Positions 1 through 5,938 are shown, counted from the first letter of the stretch. The stretch is 6,069 nt of DNA from Candidatus Aerophobota bacterium (GCA_030615365.1 JAUWZM010000121.1:1-6069); one strand, 5' to 3'. The notes: a model not told the origin generated them from the letters alone. Translations and numbers: made by a program.

Positions 1-278
1 AGGAGACTTTAACTTGTTATCATTTTACCCCGTCCCATAGAAAAAGAATTAGAACTACAAACTCTTTAGAGAGATTCAATGAGGAAATTAGAAGAAGAAC
101 AAGAGTAATACGGATCTTTCCCAATGAAGCATCCTGTCTTCACCTCATCTGTGCTCTGTGTATAGAGAAGAGTGAGGAGTGGCTCACAGGAAAAAGATAT
201 CTCAAGATGAATGAGTTGTACGAAGGAGAAAATCAAATCACCAGAGTAGATGTGAAGGATGTTCTGGTAAGAGTTTAA
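1..278 (+). CDS. IS256/Mutator-family transposase, C-terminal part (5' end outside window)
   Basis: The frame is open from the window edge to TAA at 276-278, giving 91 codons with no start inside the window. The translation contains the C-terminal signature of IS256/Mutator transposases: RIRTTNSLERFNEEIRRRTR at about 45-107, then VIRIFPNEASC and EEWLTGKRYL. In this family the block around TTNxLERxNxEIRRR carries the last acidic residue of the DDE catalytic triad. The protein would cut and join the ends of its own insertion sequence. The visible part has no frameshift or stop, so it could be an intact element; the upstream DNA would decide this. It sits directly upstream of a damaged toxin-antitoxin pair. 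The family call is firm; whether the enzyme is active is unknown. Confidence 0.88.
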   Translation, partial: ETLTCYHFTPSHRKRIRTTNSLERFNEEIRRRTRVIRIFPNEASCLHLICALCIEKSEEWLTGKRYLKMNELYEGENQITRVDVKDVLVRV

Positions 279-290
279 TTAAACTCTTAC
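267..290. repeat. Perfect 24-bp palindrome across the transposase stop codon
   Basis: The arms GTAAGAGTTTAA and TTAAACTCTTAC are exact reverse complements with no spacer, and the transposase TAA lies at the centre. As RNA it could fold into a hairpin once a few central bases form the loop. No run of T follows, so it is not a standard intrinsic terminator. It may limit read-through out of the insertion sequence or bind a protein; both are inferences. Confidence 0.7.
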
Positions 291-485
291 TCTGGAAAGG
301 ATTTCTCACTTTTCAAAGATCAAGAACAACAAAAGTTCTTCATGGAGGTACTATGGAGTAACTTTGCCCTTTTAAGGACAAATTACCAAATTTTCAAGGA
401 AGAAGATTTTATCTACAGGTTAATAATTTCAAAGAATCACTTTTGTGAATAATTCCTTCATCCTGGAGGAAATTTACAGAGAACT
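279..485. other. Non-coding stretch between transposase and toxin; possible IS right end near 467-491
   Basis: I recognise no gene here. The transposase frame stays open after its stop as far as TAA at 450-452, but the peptide resembles nothing I know. The only ATG in it, at 342, has no ribosome site. Near the right side, GAAATTTACAGAGAACTTTGG (469-489 region) resembles the AATTTACA...TTTGGA pattern common at IS256-family ends. The element may therefore finish here, against the toxin gene. The left end and the target duplication are outside the window, so this cannot be confirmed. Confidence 0.35.
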
Positions 486-800
486 TTGGATGAAGAAAAG
501 ATAAAAAAGCTTACTACTGAAGGTAAGTATGAGTTTTCAAAGCATGCCGAGAGAGAACGCGAGCTTGATATGATTCTTATCAATGAAATAGAGGAGGCAT
601 TGAAAAGCTGTGAATTATAGACAGATTACCCCGATGACCCTCGAGGAGCAAGCTGCTTGGTTTTGAGATTTTCTGGTCAAAGGCCAATTCATGTAGTATG
701 TACGATAAGGATCTATCCAGAAGAATTGTTACTTACCACAGTTTATGATCCATCTAAACGGCCTAACAAGTGGACTGAAAATTACAGAAAGAAGAGGTAA
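486..800 (+). pseudogene. DUF4258-type toxin gene broken by an in-frame TAG
   Basis: Read in one frame, 486-800 encodes a DUF4258-like protein. The N-terminal half includes KYEFSKHAERERELD. The C-terminal half includes DYPDDPRGASCLVL, then SGQRPIHVVCTIRIYPEELL and TTVYDPSKRPNKW, ending at TAA 798-800. These match the family's conserved S.HA..R, DYPDDPRG.S.L, RPIHVV and TVY.P...KW blocks. A TAG at 618-620 cuts the frame after 44 codons, just before the most conserved half, so the product should be inactive. No frameshift is needed to read both halves. The start is uncertain: TTG at 486 is the best candidate, with GGAGGA at 465-470 somewhat far upstream, while the ATG at 490 is out of frame and stops after four codons. 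DUF4258 proteins are usually paired with YgiT-type antitoxins, as here. Confidence 0.8.
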
Positions 801-803
801 CCC

Positions 804-1052
804 ATGCGTCGGATCTATCATAAATGTTACTTTTGTGGAGGTGGAGTTTTAGAAAAAAGAATCATAGTAGATTATCGCTGGGAAGATGAACTAATTGCTG
901 TGATCAAGAATGTTCCTGCTGGAGTATGCCAGGTTTGTGGGGAGCAGTACTTCAAGGCAGATATTGTAAAGGAGATGGAAAGGTCTGTACACTCAAAGAA
1001 AAAACCCAAGAAAATAATTCAAGTTCCGTTAAGAGAGCTAATAGTAGCTTAG
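804..1052 (+). CDS. YgiT/MqsA-type zinc-finger antitoxin
   Basis: This 82-residue protein has two CxxC pairs, CYFC at about residues 8-11 and CQVC at 42-45. The second is followed by GEQYF, and VPAGVC precedes it, as in the YgiT-type zinc-finger domain (the N-terminal half of MqsA). The four cysteines should bind one zinc ion. There is no room for the helix-turn-helix domain of full MqsA, so this is the short finger-only form normally paired with DUF4258 toxins. Its job would be to neutralise the toxin and possibly to repress the operon. It starts 3 nt after the toxin's TAA, with an AAGAGG ribosome site inside the toxin's last codons. It looks intact although its partner is broken. The lysine-rich tail (KKKPKK) may contact toxin or nucleic acid. 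Confidence 0.85.
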   Translation: MRRIYHKCYFCGGGVLEKRIIVDYRWEDELIAVIKNVPAGVCQVCGEQYFKADIVKEMERSVHSKKKPKKIIQVPLRELIVA

Positions 1053-1236
1053 TTTATGTTGAATCTTTTCCCCTTCCAACTACCCTTACCTTTTCAAGAC
1101 TTCTTTTCTTTTGATTCCATAAGGGATGGAGAGGTTCGTAGAGTATCAGTGTCTTTGCTACTGTGCATTTTCGTTACCTGTCTGGGAACTCGTGTTAGCA
1201 AAGGTTAACCCGACTTACACATTCCTAATGGAACTT
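1053..1236. other. Convergent intergenic region between antitoxin and aldolase genes
   Basis: The antitoxin (plus strand) and the aldolase operon (minus strand) run toward each other across these 184 bases. I see no coding remnant. The best hairpin is only TCCAT-AAGGG-ATGGA near 1116-1130, with no downstream T run on either strand, so no intrinsic terminator can be supported. The plus-strand stretch before it is pyrimidine-rich. Confidence 0.5.
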
Positions 1237-1890
1237 TTATCTCTTTCGAGCTCTCCTCACTTCTTCTATAAATTGTCTTGCCTTGCTGGTTAATACCTCA
1301 AATTTTCCTTCTGCCACTGCTTTTTTATCCACCAGAGCACTACCCACTGAGATGATAGATGCTCCAGCCTTGATAAATTCACCGGCATTTTCCAAATTAA
1401 CACCACCAGTAGGGTTAAGCAAAATCTGGGGCAGGGGTGCCTTTATTGCCTTGATATATTTAGGACCCCCTAAATTTCCGGCTGGAAATACCTTCACTAT
1501 ATCAGCTCCCATTTCCCAGGCTTTTAATATCTCAGTTGGCGTCATTGCCCCAGGAATAACTATCTTAGCATATCTTTTGCATATTCTTATTAAATCCTCA
1601 TTAAGGCAGGGGCCAACTACAAACTCAGCACCAGCTAAAATTGATGCCCTGGCAGTTTCAGCGTCAAGCACTGTTCCTGCCCCTAAGATAACCTCATCAC
1701 CGAATTTCTTGGCCACAGTCTCCATCACCCCGATAGCATCGGGAACGGTCATAGTTATCTCAATAGTATTAACTCCTCCCTCTCTGATAGCATCAACTAT
1801 TTTCATAGCATTATCAGCCGAGGAAGCCCTAACCACTGGCACAACCCCACCATTAAGAATACGTTCAAATACCTGTGTTTTTTTACTCAT
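1237..1890 (-). CDS. KDPG/KHG-family aldolase (class I, Eda-like)
   Basis: This 217-residue single-domain TIM-barrel aldolase cleaves 2-keto-3-deoxy-6-phosphogluconate (or a related 2-keto-3-deoxy acid or 4-hydroxy-2-oxoglutarate) into pyruvate and an aldehyde, in the cytosol. Visible family features are the catalytic Glu44 in TIEIT, the Schiff-base Lys133 in VKVFPAG, the phosphate-site TGGV at 161-164 and GSAL at 183-186. Length is normal for the family. The segment after the catalytic Glu reads TMTVP, like the Thermotoga-type enzyme, where E. coli Eda has TLRT, so the Arg that helps hold the substrate in Eda is replaced by Thr. The ATG start has GGATGGAG about 8 nt upstream, abutting the stop of the isomerase gene 15 nt away, so the two genes are translated from one message. 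The intact phosphate-binding loops favour a phosphorylated substrate; the exact sugar acid is unproven. Confidence 0.92.
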   Translation of the reverse strand: MSKKTQVFERILNGGVVPVVRASSADNAMKIVDAIREGGVNTIEITMTVPDAIGVMETVAKKFGDEVILGAGTVLDAETARASILAGAEFVVGPCLNEDLIRICKRYAKIVIPGAMTPTEILKAWEMGADIVKVFPAGNLGGPKYIKAIKAPLPQILLNPTGGVNLENAGEFIKAGASIISVGSALVDKKAVAEGKFEVLTSKARQFIEEVRRARKR

Positions 1891-1905
1891 ATTTTTTCTC
1901 CATCC

Positions 1906-2490
1906 TTATTTTTCTCTCGTATACTTTGGATTTTTCTTGATTACAGGGACGCCCCTTTCCTCAATCATAATCTTAGCAAAACCTCCTTCCTCAACAATTT
2001 TATAATTATGTCCTGCTTCTGCTGGATATATAGCAAGGAAAATGAATTTTTTATTTCCCGTATTTATTGTCCGATGCCCCCAATAAGGAGGAATATAACC
2101 TATAGTGCCTGGTTTCATCTCAACTGAGGAAATCTGTCCATCGTGAGTTTGCATCAGTATATATCCTTCCCCCTGAAGGCAAAAGTAAATCTCCGCTGTA
2201 GCCTCCTTAAGATGAAAATGCCCTTTAGTCATAAAATACTCACTCCCTACCTTCCCGGGGCAAATAACACTGGTACAGTAGGATAACTGCCCTTCTTCCC
2301 GAGGAATACTAATCTCATATACCTTGTAGACCAGTTTATCCTCTTTATTTAAAAGCTCATTATAGGCCTCAACATCAGCGTACATCCCCTTCATATCGCT
2401 TAGCCTTCTCTCTATTACCTTATCACAGGGATTGAGCAAACCTATCCCTGCATCCACCAGAGTTCTGATAGGCTCCATTAACTCTTTCAA
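1906..2490 (-). CDS. Cupin-type glucose-6-phosphate isomerase (archaeal-type PGI)
   Basis: This 194-residue cupin would interconvert glucose-6-phosphate and fructose-6-phosphate using a bound divalent metal, in the cytosol. It follows the Pyrococcus/Thermococcus cupin PGI family almost block for block: RRLSDM near residue 29, then KGHFHLKEATAEIYFCLQGE, GTIGYIPPYWGHRTIN and FLAIYPAEAGH. The metal ligands His91, His93, Glu100 and His139 are all present and align with those of Pyrococcus furiosus PGI. The length also fits. The start is TTG at 2488-2490, six bases after a perfect AAGGAGG. The next ATG, five codons in, would lie too far from that site. The ribosome site overlaps the stop of the upstream oxidoreductase gene. 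This family is unrelated to ordinary bacterial PGI. Given the neighbours, it may isomerise another sugar phosphate. Confidence 0.9.
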   Translation of the reverse strand: MKELMEPIRTLVDAGIGLLNPCDKVIERRLSDMKGMYADVEAYNELLNKEDKLVYKVYEISIPREEGQLSYCTSVICPGKVGSEYFMTKGHFHLKEATAEIYFCLQGEGYILMQTHDGQISSVEMKPGTIGYIPPYWGHRTINTGNKKFIFLAIYPAEAGHNYKIVEEGGFAKIMIEERGVPVIKKNPKYTREK

Positions 2491-2496
2491 ATTTTT

Positions 2497-2503
2497 CCTC
2501 CTT
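2497..2503 (-). promoter_or_regulatory. Ribosome site AAGGAGG fixing the TTG start of the isomerase
   Basis: On the minus strand a perfect AAGGAGG ends six bases before TTG 2490-2488. It overlaps the first base of the oxidoreductase stop codon read as TAA (2505-2503). The spacing decides for the TTG over the ATG at 2478. Confidence 0.85.
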
Positions 2504-4320
2504 TAAAGATTAGCTAAGGAAAGACCGTGTAGTTTTTCCTTAGTAGGTATCCCCTCCTCATCCCATCCCCTTGCCTCATAATACTCATTAAGCTCAACTT
2601 CGTACATCTGTTTTGTTAATATATGTCCTTTGGCTGGTCCGTCAGGTAGCTTTTCATTTGTTATCCTCTCGGGTAGTAGATCATCTTTTTGACGAATCCC
2701 TTCTCTTGTTAATATTAACCGCTCTAAAGTATAAACTCTTTCACCTATCTTCATAAGTTTATCTGTGAAATCTAAACCTGTAACTAAACTTAGCACTGCT
2801 GAATCTGGTTTATCTGTGAACCCCAAAATTCTTCTTACTGTTGTGCATATACCAAGAGAATCTAAATAAGCTCTCGTATCCTGAATGCTCTTTATTAATT
2901 TACCTTTTCCTTTTAGGGCAAACCTATCGCACTGACCACTTAACAGTTCTGCTCTGATAGACCAACCACCTACATTATGACAAGCGCCTCTATTAGAGGT
3001 ACCATAGGTTAACCCCATTCCATAAAACGCTCTGGGATCATAGGCAGCAAAAGGCATTCCCTTAACTTGCATCATATAAGGCTTTGAATCAGGAATTTCT
3101 TTCATCACTTTACGGAATCCACCAGCTAACACTTTACCTATTTTTTCTCTATGAACTATTAGTTTAATAGTCTCTAATACAGCTTCAGAACTACCAAAAG
3201 TTAATTTTAGGCCGCCAGTGTCTTCTCTGGTAATTTTCCCCCTTTCATATAGCTCCATAGCAAAACCAATCATATTACCTGTGGACATTGTATCTATCCC
3301 ATATTCATTGCACAGGATGTTGGCAGATAAAATTGCATTAAAGTCTGATACACCACACTGAGCTCCTAATGCCCATATCGTCTCATATTCTGGAGCCACT
3401 GTTTGACCTGCTAATCTGCCATTTTTTACCTTACATAATTGCAAACAGGCTACAGGACATCTATAACAAGCTTGATTTTTAATGAAAAAATTTTTTTTCA
3501 TAAACTCAGCATCAACCTTATTAATTTCATCAAATACCGCCGTTTGGAAATTCTTTACAGGGTAACAGCCCAATTCATGCATAGTTTCCGTATAAATTGG
3601 TCTACCATACGTAGCTAAATCTTTACAGGCCTTCCTTATCTCTCGAGGCTTAATTCTTCTTTTAAGTTCAGTAAAATTAGCATAACTTAATCTACCTTTG
3701 CCTTTAACTACTATAGCCTTAAGATTTTTAGAAGCCATAACTGCTCCCGCACCACCTCGGCCAAAACTTCTTCCATCCACTCTTATATTTGAGAAGGCAA
3801 CCCCTCTCTCTGCGGCTGGCCCAACACGCATTATCCCAGCTTTAGAATGGTTAATTTCTTTTTTAAGGATGTTATAAACCTGGCCTGTAGACTTACCCCA
3901 GAGCCTACTGGCATCTTTAATCTCCACTTTGTCATTATCTATAAGTATATATACTGGCTCTGAGGATTTCCCTTCAATAATTAGTCCATCATAACCAGCA
4001 AATTTAAGTTGGGGACCAAAGTTTCCTCCCGAGTTTGAACATAAGTATATTCCAGTTTCTGGTGACCTGGTAGCACATTGAAACTTGGTACTAGTAGGAA
4101 CAATGGTTCCAGTCAAAGGGCCTGTCATAAAGATTAACTTATTTTCCTCATCCAGTGGCTTAACCTCGGCAGGGATCTCCTCAAAATAAATCTTGGCAGC
4201 TATACCTCTTCCTCCCAAAAACTTCTCAAAAACTTCTCTATCTATATGCTGTATAAAACTATTTTTGTGGGTTAAATTAACTCGCAAAATTTTCCCAGCA
4301 TATCCTCTTATTTCTTCCAT
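2503..4320 (-). CDS. Aldehyde:ferredoxin oxidoreductase (tungsten/molybdo-bispterin family)
   Basis: This 605-residue protein is the size of Pyrococcus AOR and oxidises an aldehyde to its acid while reducing ferredoxin, in the cytosol. The N-terminal domain shows GYAGKILRVNL, FLGGRGIAAK and GPLTGT near 67-71. A second pterin-binding block, RGGAGAVMASKNLKAI, lies at about 188-203. The [4Fe-4S] ligands are the CYRCPVAC triplet (Cys285, 288, 292) and Cys492 in SLGIC, matching the CxxCxxxC...C pattern. APEYETIWALG and NRGACHNVGGW supply Glu313 and His448, which agree with the active-site Glu and His of Pyrococcus AOR. I start at the ATG 4318-4320, seven bases after GGAGGG; an upstream in-frame TTG at 4335 overlaps that ribosome site. 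No frameshift is seen. It lies between a hydroxyacid dehydrogenase (85 nt upstream) and the isomerase (12 nt downstream). The substrate is unknown; an aldehyde from the aldolase, such as glyceraldehyde or its phosphate, is a reasonable inference. Confidence 0.94.
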   Translation of the reverse strand: MEEIRGYAGKILRVNLTHKNSFIQHIDREVFEKFLGGRGIAAKIYFEEIPAEVKPLDEENKLIFMTGPLTGTIVPTSTKFQCATRSPETGIYLCSNSGGNFGPQLKFAGYDGLIIEGKSSEPVYILIDNDKVEIKDASRLWGKSTGQVYNILKKEINHSKAGIMRVGPAAERGVAFSNIRVDGRSFGRGGAGAVMASKNLKAIVVKGKGRLSYANFTELKRRIKPREIRKACKDLATYGRPIYTETMHELGCYPVKNFQTAVFDEINKVDAEFMKKNFFIKNQACYRCPVACLQLCKVKNGRLAGQTVAPEYETIWALGAQCGVSDFNAILSANILCNEYGIDTMSTGNMIGFAMELYERGKITREDTGGLKLTFGSSEAVLETIKLIVHREKIGKVLAGGFRKVMKEIPDSKPYMMQVKGMPFAAYDPRAFYGMGLTYGTSNRGACHNVGGWSIRAELLSGQCDRFALKGKGKLIKSIQDTRAYLDSLGICTTVRRILGFTDKPDSAVLSLVTGLDFTDKLMKIGERVYTLERLILTREGIRQKDDLLPERITNEKLPDGPAKGHILTKQMYEVELNEYYEARGWDEEGIPTKEKLHGLSLANL

Positions 4321-4327
4321 AATTATT

Positions 4328-4333
4328 CCCTCC
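4328..4333 (-). promoter_or_regulatory. Ribosome site GGAGGG fixing the ATG start of the oxidoreductase
   Basis: On the minus strand GGAGGG lies seven bases before ATG 4320-4318. The alternative in-frame TTG at 4335-4333 shares a base with this site and has no good ribosome site of its own, so the five extra residues it would add are unlikely. Confidence 0.8.
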
Positions 4334-4405
4334 AATTATTTTTATGGTTTTCGTTCAATTTTGATTACCGATTAGCATATTATTCCTTTTCTTCTAATAC
4401 CATAA

Positions 4406-5377
4406 TTACATTTCATATACTTCTGGATTAACTACATATTCTGGTCTTCTTTTGTTTAGCACATCAATGACGTTTTTTACCGATGTCATCCCCATATTCA
4501 TAATTGATTCATAGGTATAAGACCCCATATGAGGGGTAGTAACAATGTTATTTAAAGAGAGAAGTGGACTATCCTTGGGTGGTTGATTAGAATAAGTATC
4601 AACCGCAGCCCCGGCTATTACCTTACTTCTTAAACACTCACAAAGAGCATTCTCATTCACTATAGGTCCTCTGGCTGTGTTTATTAAAAAGGCTGTAGGT
4701 TTCATAAGTTTAAGCTCTTCTTTACCAATTAATCCTCTGGTTTCTTTTGTTAGAGGAAGGTGCAAGCTCACAAAATCCGATTTTTGCAACAGAGTCTTAA
4801 AATTGACGTATTCTACCTGTGCCTCCTTCTCTATATTAATCTCTCTTCGGCAGTCCCAGTAAATTATCTTCATCCCAAAGCCCTTTGCCCGTCTGGTAAC
4901 AGCTTTTCCAATTCGGCCCATCCCTACTATACCCAGAGTTTTTCCATATACTGCTGTGCCAAAAAACTTCTTCCACTCCCCTTTTTTGGTACTCGCATCG
5001 GCCTGGGGTATCTTTCTGGCTACCGCTAAAATTAATCCAGAGGTTAAATCTGCTACTGCCTCAGTGTTTACACCAGGAGTATTGGTTACCACTATTTTCT
5101 TTTTGGTAGCCACCTCAATATCTATATTATCAACCCCAGCTCCATATTTTGAGATTACTTTTAGTTTATCAGCTGCCTCAATTGCCTTAGCGGTGATATC
5201 ATCTAAACCAGCAATATAAGCATCTATCTCTTTTACTCTCTCCATTACTTCTTTTTCCTTTAATGGTCGGCCTAATTTATTCCAGATAATTTCATAACCC
5301 TGGCTATTTAATATCTCTACCGGCTCCTTTACTACCTTTCCAAAAGAAGTAGAGGTAACTAACACCTTAACAGACAT
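4406..5377 (-). CDS. D-2-hydroxyacid dehydrogenase (phosphoglycerate/glycerate dehydrogenase-like) with Gln at the catalytic Glu position
   Basis: This 323-residue NAD-dependent enzyme would interconvert a D-2-hydroxy acid and a 2-keto acid. The catalytic N-terminal part has KYGAGVDNID at 78-86. The Rossmann fold has GIVGMGRIG at 149-157, with Asp175 (YWDCRR) after the second strand favouring NAD over NADP. Catalytic Arg236 is in INTARGP and catalytic His283 is in TPHMGSYT. The family's conserved Glu in D-x-[FY]-x-x-E-P-P is Gln265 here (DTYSNQPP, codon CAA at 4583-4585). The 29- and 18-residue spacings Arg-Gln-His fit glyoxylate/glycerate reductases, so this is a substitution and not an alignment slip. 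Formate dehydrogenases of the same superfamily naturally use Gln here. The ATG start is preceded by AAGGAGGA (5383-5390). It is the first complete gene of the operon. The substrate is not determined; glycerate, phosphoglycerate or a sugar-acid derivative would suit the neighbours. Confidence 0.9.
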   Translation of the reverse strand: MSVKVLVTSTSFGKVVKEPVEILNSQGYEIIWNKLGRPLKEKEVMERVKEIDAYIAGLDDITAKAIEAADKLKVISKYGAGVDNIDIEVATKKKIVVTNTPGVNTEAVADLTSGLILAVARKIPQADASTKKGEWKKFFGTAVYGKTLGIVGMGRIGKAVTRRAKGFGMKIIYWDCRREINIEKEAQVEYVNFKTLLQKSDFVSLHLPLTKETRGLIGKEELKLMKPTAFLINTARGPIVNENALCECLRSKVIAGAAVDTYSNQPPKDSPLLSLNNIVTTPHMGSYTYESIMNMGMTSVKNVIDVLNKRRPEYVVNPEVYEM

Positions 5378-5382
5378 TCTTT

Positions 5383-5390
5383 TCCTCCTT
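5383..5390 (-). promoter_or_regulatory. Strong ribosome site AAGGAGGA of the hydroxyacid dehydrogenase
   Basis: On the minus strand AAGGAGGA lies five bases before ATG 5377-5375. It is one of the strongest ribosome sites in the window, fitting the first intact gene of an operon. Confidence 0.8.
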
Positions 5391-5444
5391 TGCCCTAATC
5401 TTTTTAGAGAATACAGAAATACTTAAGAAAAACTAACCATTAAA

Positions 5445-5471
5445 GATCAATTGATTAGTTATCAGTTGATC
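5445..5471. promoter_or_regulatory. Candidate operator: inverted repeat built from two ATCARTTGAT palindromes
   Basis: GATCAATTGAT (5445-5455) and ATCAGTTGATC (5461-5471) form an inverted repeat with one mismatch around a 5-base spacer. Each arm holds a copy of ATCA(A/G)TTGAT (5446-5455 and 5461-5470), itself palindromic, so the same site also reads as a direct repeat with a 15-base period. On the minus strand it follows the TATAAT box directly and should cover the transcription start. That is where a repressor of the downstream catabolic operon would bind. No regulator gene lies in the window, so its identity is open. Confidence 0.5.
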
Positions 5472-5472
5472 G

Positions 5473-5478
5473 ATTATA
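5473..5478 (-). promoter_or_regulatory. Candidate -10 box TATAAT of the catabolic operon
   Basis: On the minus strand a perfect TATAAT lies about 95 bases before the dehydrogenase start in an AT-rich leader. At a 17-base spacing the -35 position reads TCTACG, a poor match to TTGACA. The promoter may therefore need an activator or be weak. The operator-like repeat begins one base downstream. Confidence 0.4.
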
Positions 5479-5535
5479 TTTGTTCGGTGTTAATGCGTAG
5501 ATGAGTAATAAATAAACAAAGAGATTTTTTACCCC

Positions 5536-5598
5536 TTCACACATTACACATCACATAATTACTTCTCACATCTTACATCTTCTCTGTGTACTCTGTAG
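5536..5598. repeat. Low-complexity intergenic tract of degenerate ACAT/TTACA and CTCTGTGTA units
   Basis: The stretch is made of imperfect short units: ACATTACA, ACATCACA, ACATCTTA and ACATCTT, followed by CTCTGTGTACTCTGTAG. It lies between the dehydrogenase remnant and the operon promoter and encodes nothing recognisable. It looks like a slippage-derived or dispersed intergenic repeat. Whether it recurs elsewhere in the genome cannot be judged from this window. Confidence 0.45.
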
Positions 5599-5611
5599 TT
5601 ATTTTCTACGC

Positions 5612-5930
5612 TCAAAATGGAAGACTTACAGCTTGACCTATCTTAATTGACTCATTAGCAGCCCAAACAGCCTCGACAACTTTTTTACCATCCTTTCCCC
5701 TAACCAATGGCTTCCCATCTTCTTTTATAACATCCACAAAGTGTTTGAGCTCATCTATATAGGCATCTTTAAATCTACTTTTCCAGCTATTGTATACCGA
5801 ATTCACAGCACCAATCTCTTTAGTGCATATCATCACTTGATTATCCTTAATCCCCCCTACAAATATCACCCCTTTTGTCCCCAGCACTTCCATTCTTGCA
5901 TCGTAACTATAGCCTATCCGGACACCCTAT
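5612..5930 (-). pseudogene. Gfo/Idh/MocA-family dehydrogenase, C-terminal remnant cut by an IS200/IS605-type element
   Basis: The remnant reads GVRIGYSYDARMEVLGTKG at its start and IDELKHFVDVIKEDGKPLV followed by GKKVVEAVWAANESIKIG near its end. These are the conserved C-terminal blocks of Gfo/Idh/MocA sugar and inositol dehydrogenases (GYD.R.EVLGTKG and F...I..G..P...G.D....V..A.A...S). The whole NAD-binding Rossmann domain and much of the substrate domain, about two thirds of a normal 330-350-residue protein, are missing. Homology stops at 5930, where the insertion sequence's TTGAC end begins. A TAG at 5927-5929 lies in frame right at the junction. Translation could restart at ATG 5891-5893, giving 93 residues, but this fragment could not bind the cofactor. 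It lies upstream of the operon on the same strand and probably once belonged to it as the sugar-oxidising step. TGA stop at 5612-5614. Confidence 0.85.
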
Positions 5931-5938
5931 GTCAACTA

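Noticed and set aside
342..452. 36-codon frame starting ATG at 342, in the same phase as the transposase
   Set aside because: No ribosome site, no recognisable similarity and a chance-like composition. It is probably the non-coding tail of the insertion sequence.
926..1114. 62-codon plus-strand frame overlapping the antitoxin
   Set aside because: It is out of frame with the antitoxin, whose cysteine pairs are convincing, and it has no conserved feature.
1116..1130. Hairpin TCCAT-AAGGG-ATGGA as terminator of the aldolase operon or antitoxin
   Set aside because: Only five base pairs and no T run on either strand.
1283..2005. 240-codon open frame on the plus strand
   Set aside because: It lies antisense to the aldolase and part of the isomerase, whose catalytic residues are clear. 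It has no recognisable domain or ribosome site and is a shadow of the real genes.
3485..3498. A6T8 homopolymer run inside the oxidoreductase gene as a programmed frameshift
   Set aside because: The reading frame continues normally into the CxxCxxxC cluster on both sides. It is just Lys-Lys-Asn-Phe-Phe codons.
4333..4335. TTG as start of the aldehyde:ferredoxin oxidoreductase
   Set aside because: It overlaps the GGAGGG site that serves the ATG at 4318-4320, and the AOR family begins close to that ATG.
4677..5219. Three overlapping plus-strand frames of 61-89 codons
   Set aside because: All are antisense to the hydroxyacid dehydrogenase and have no domain or ribosome site.
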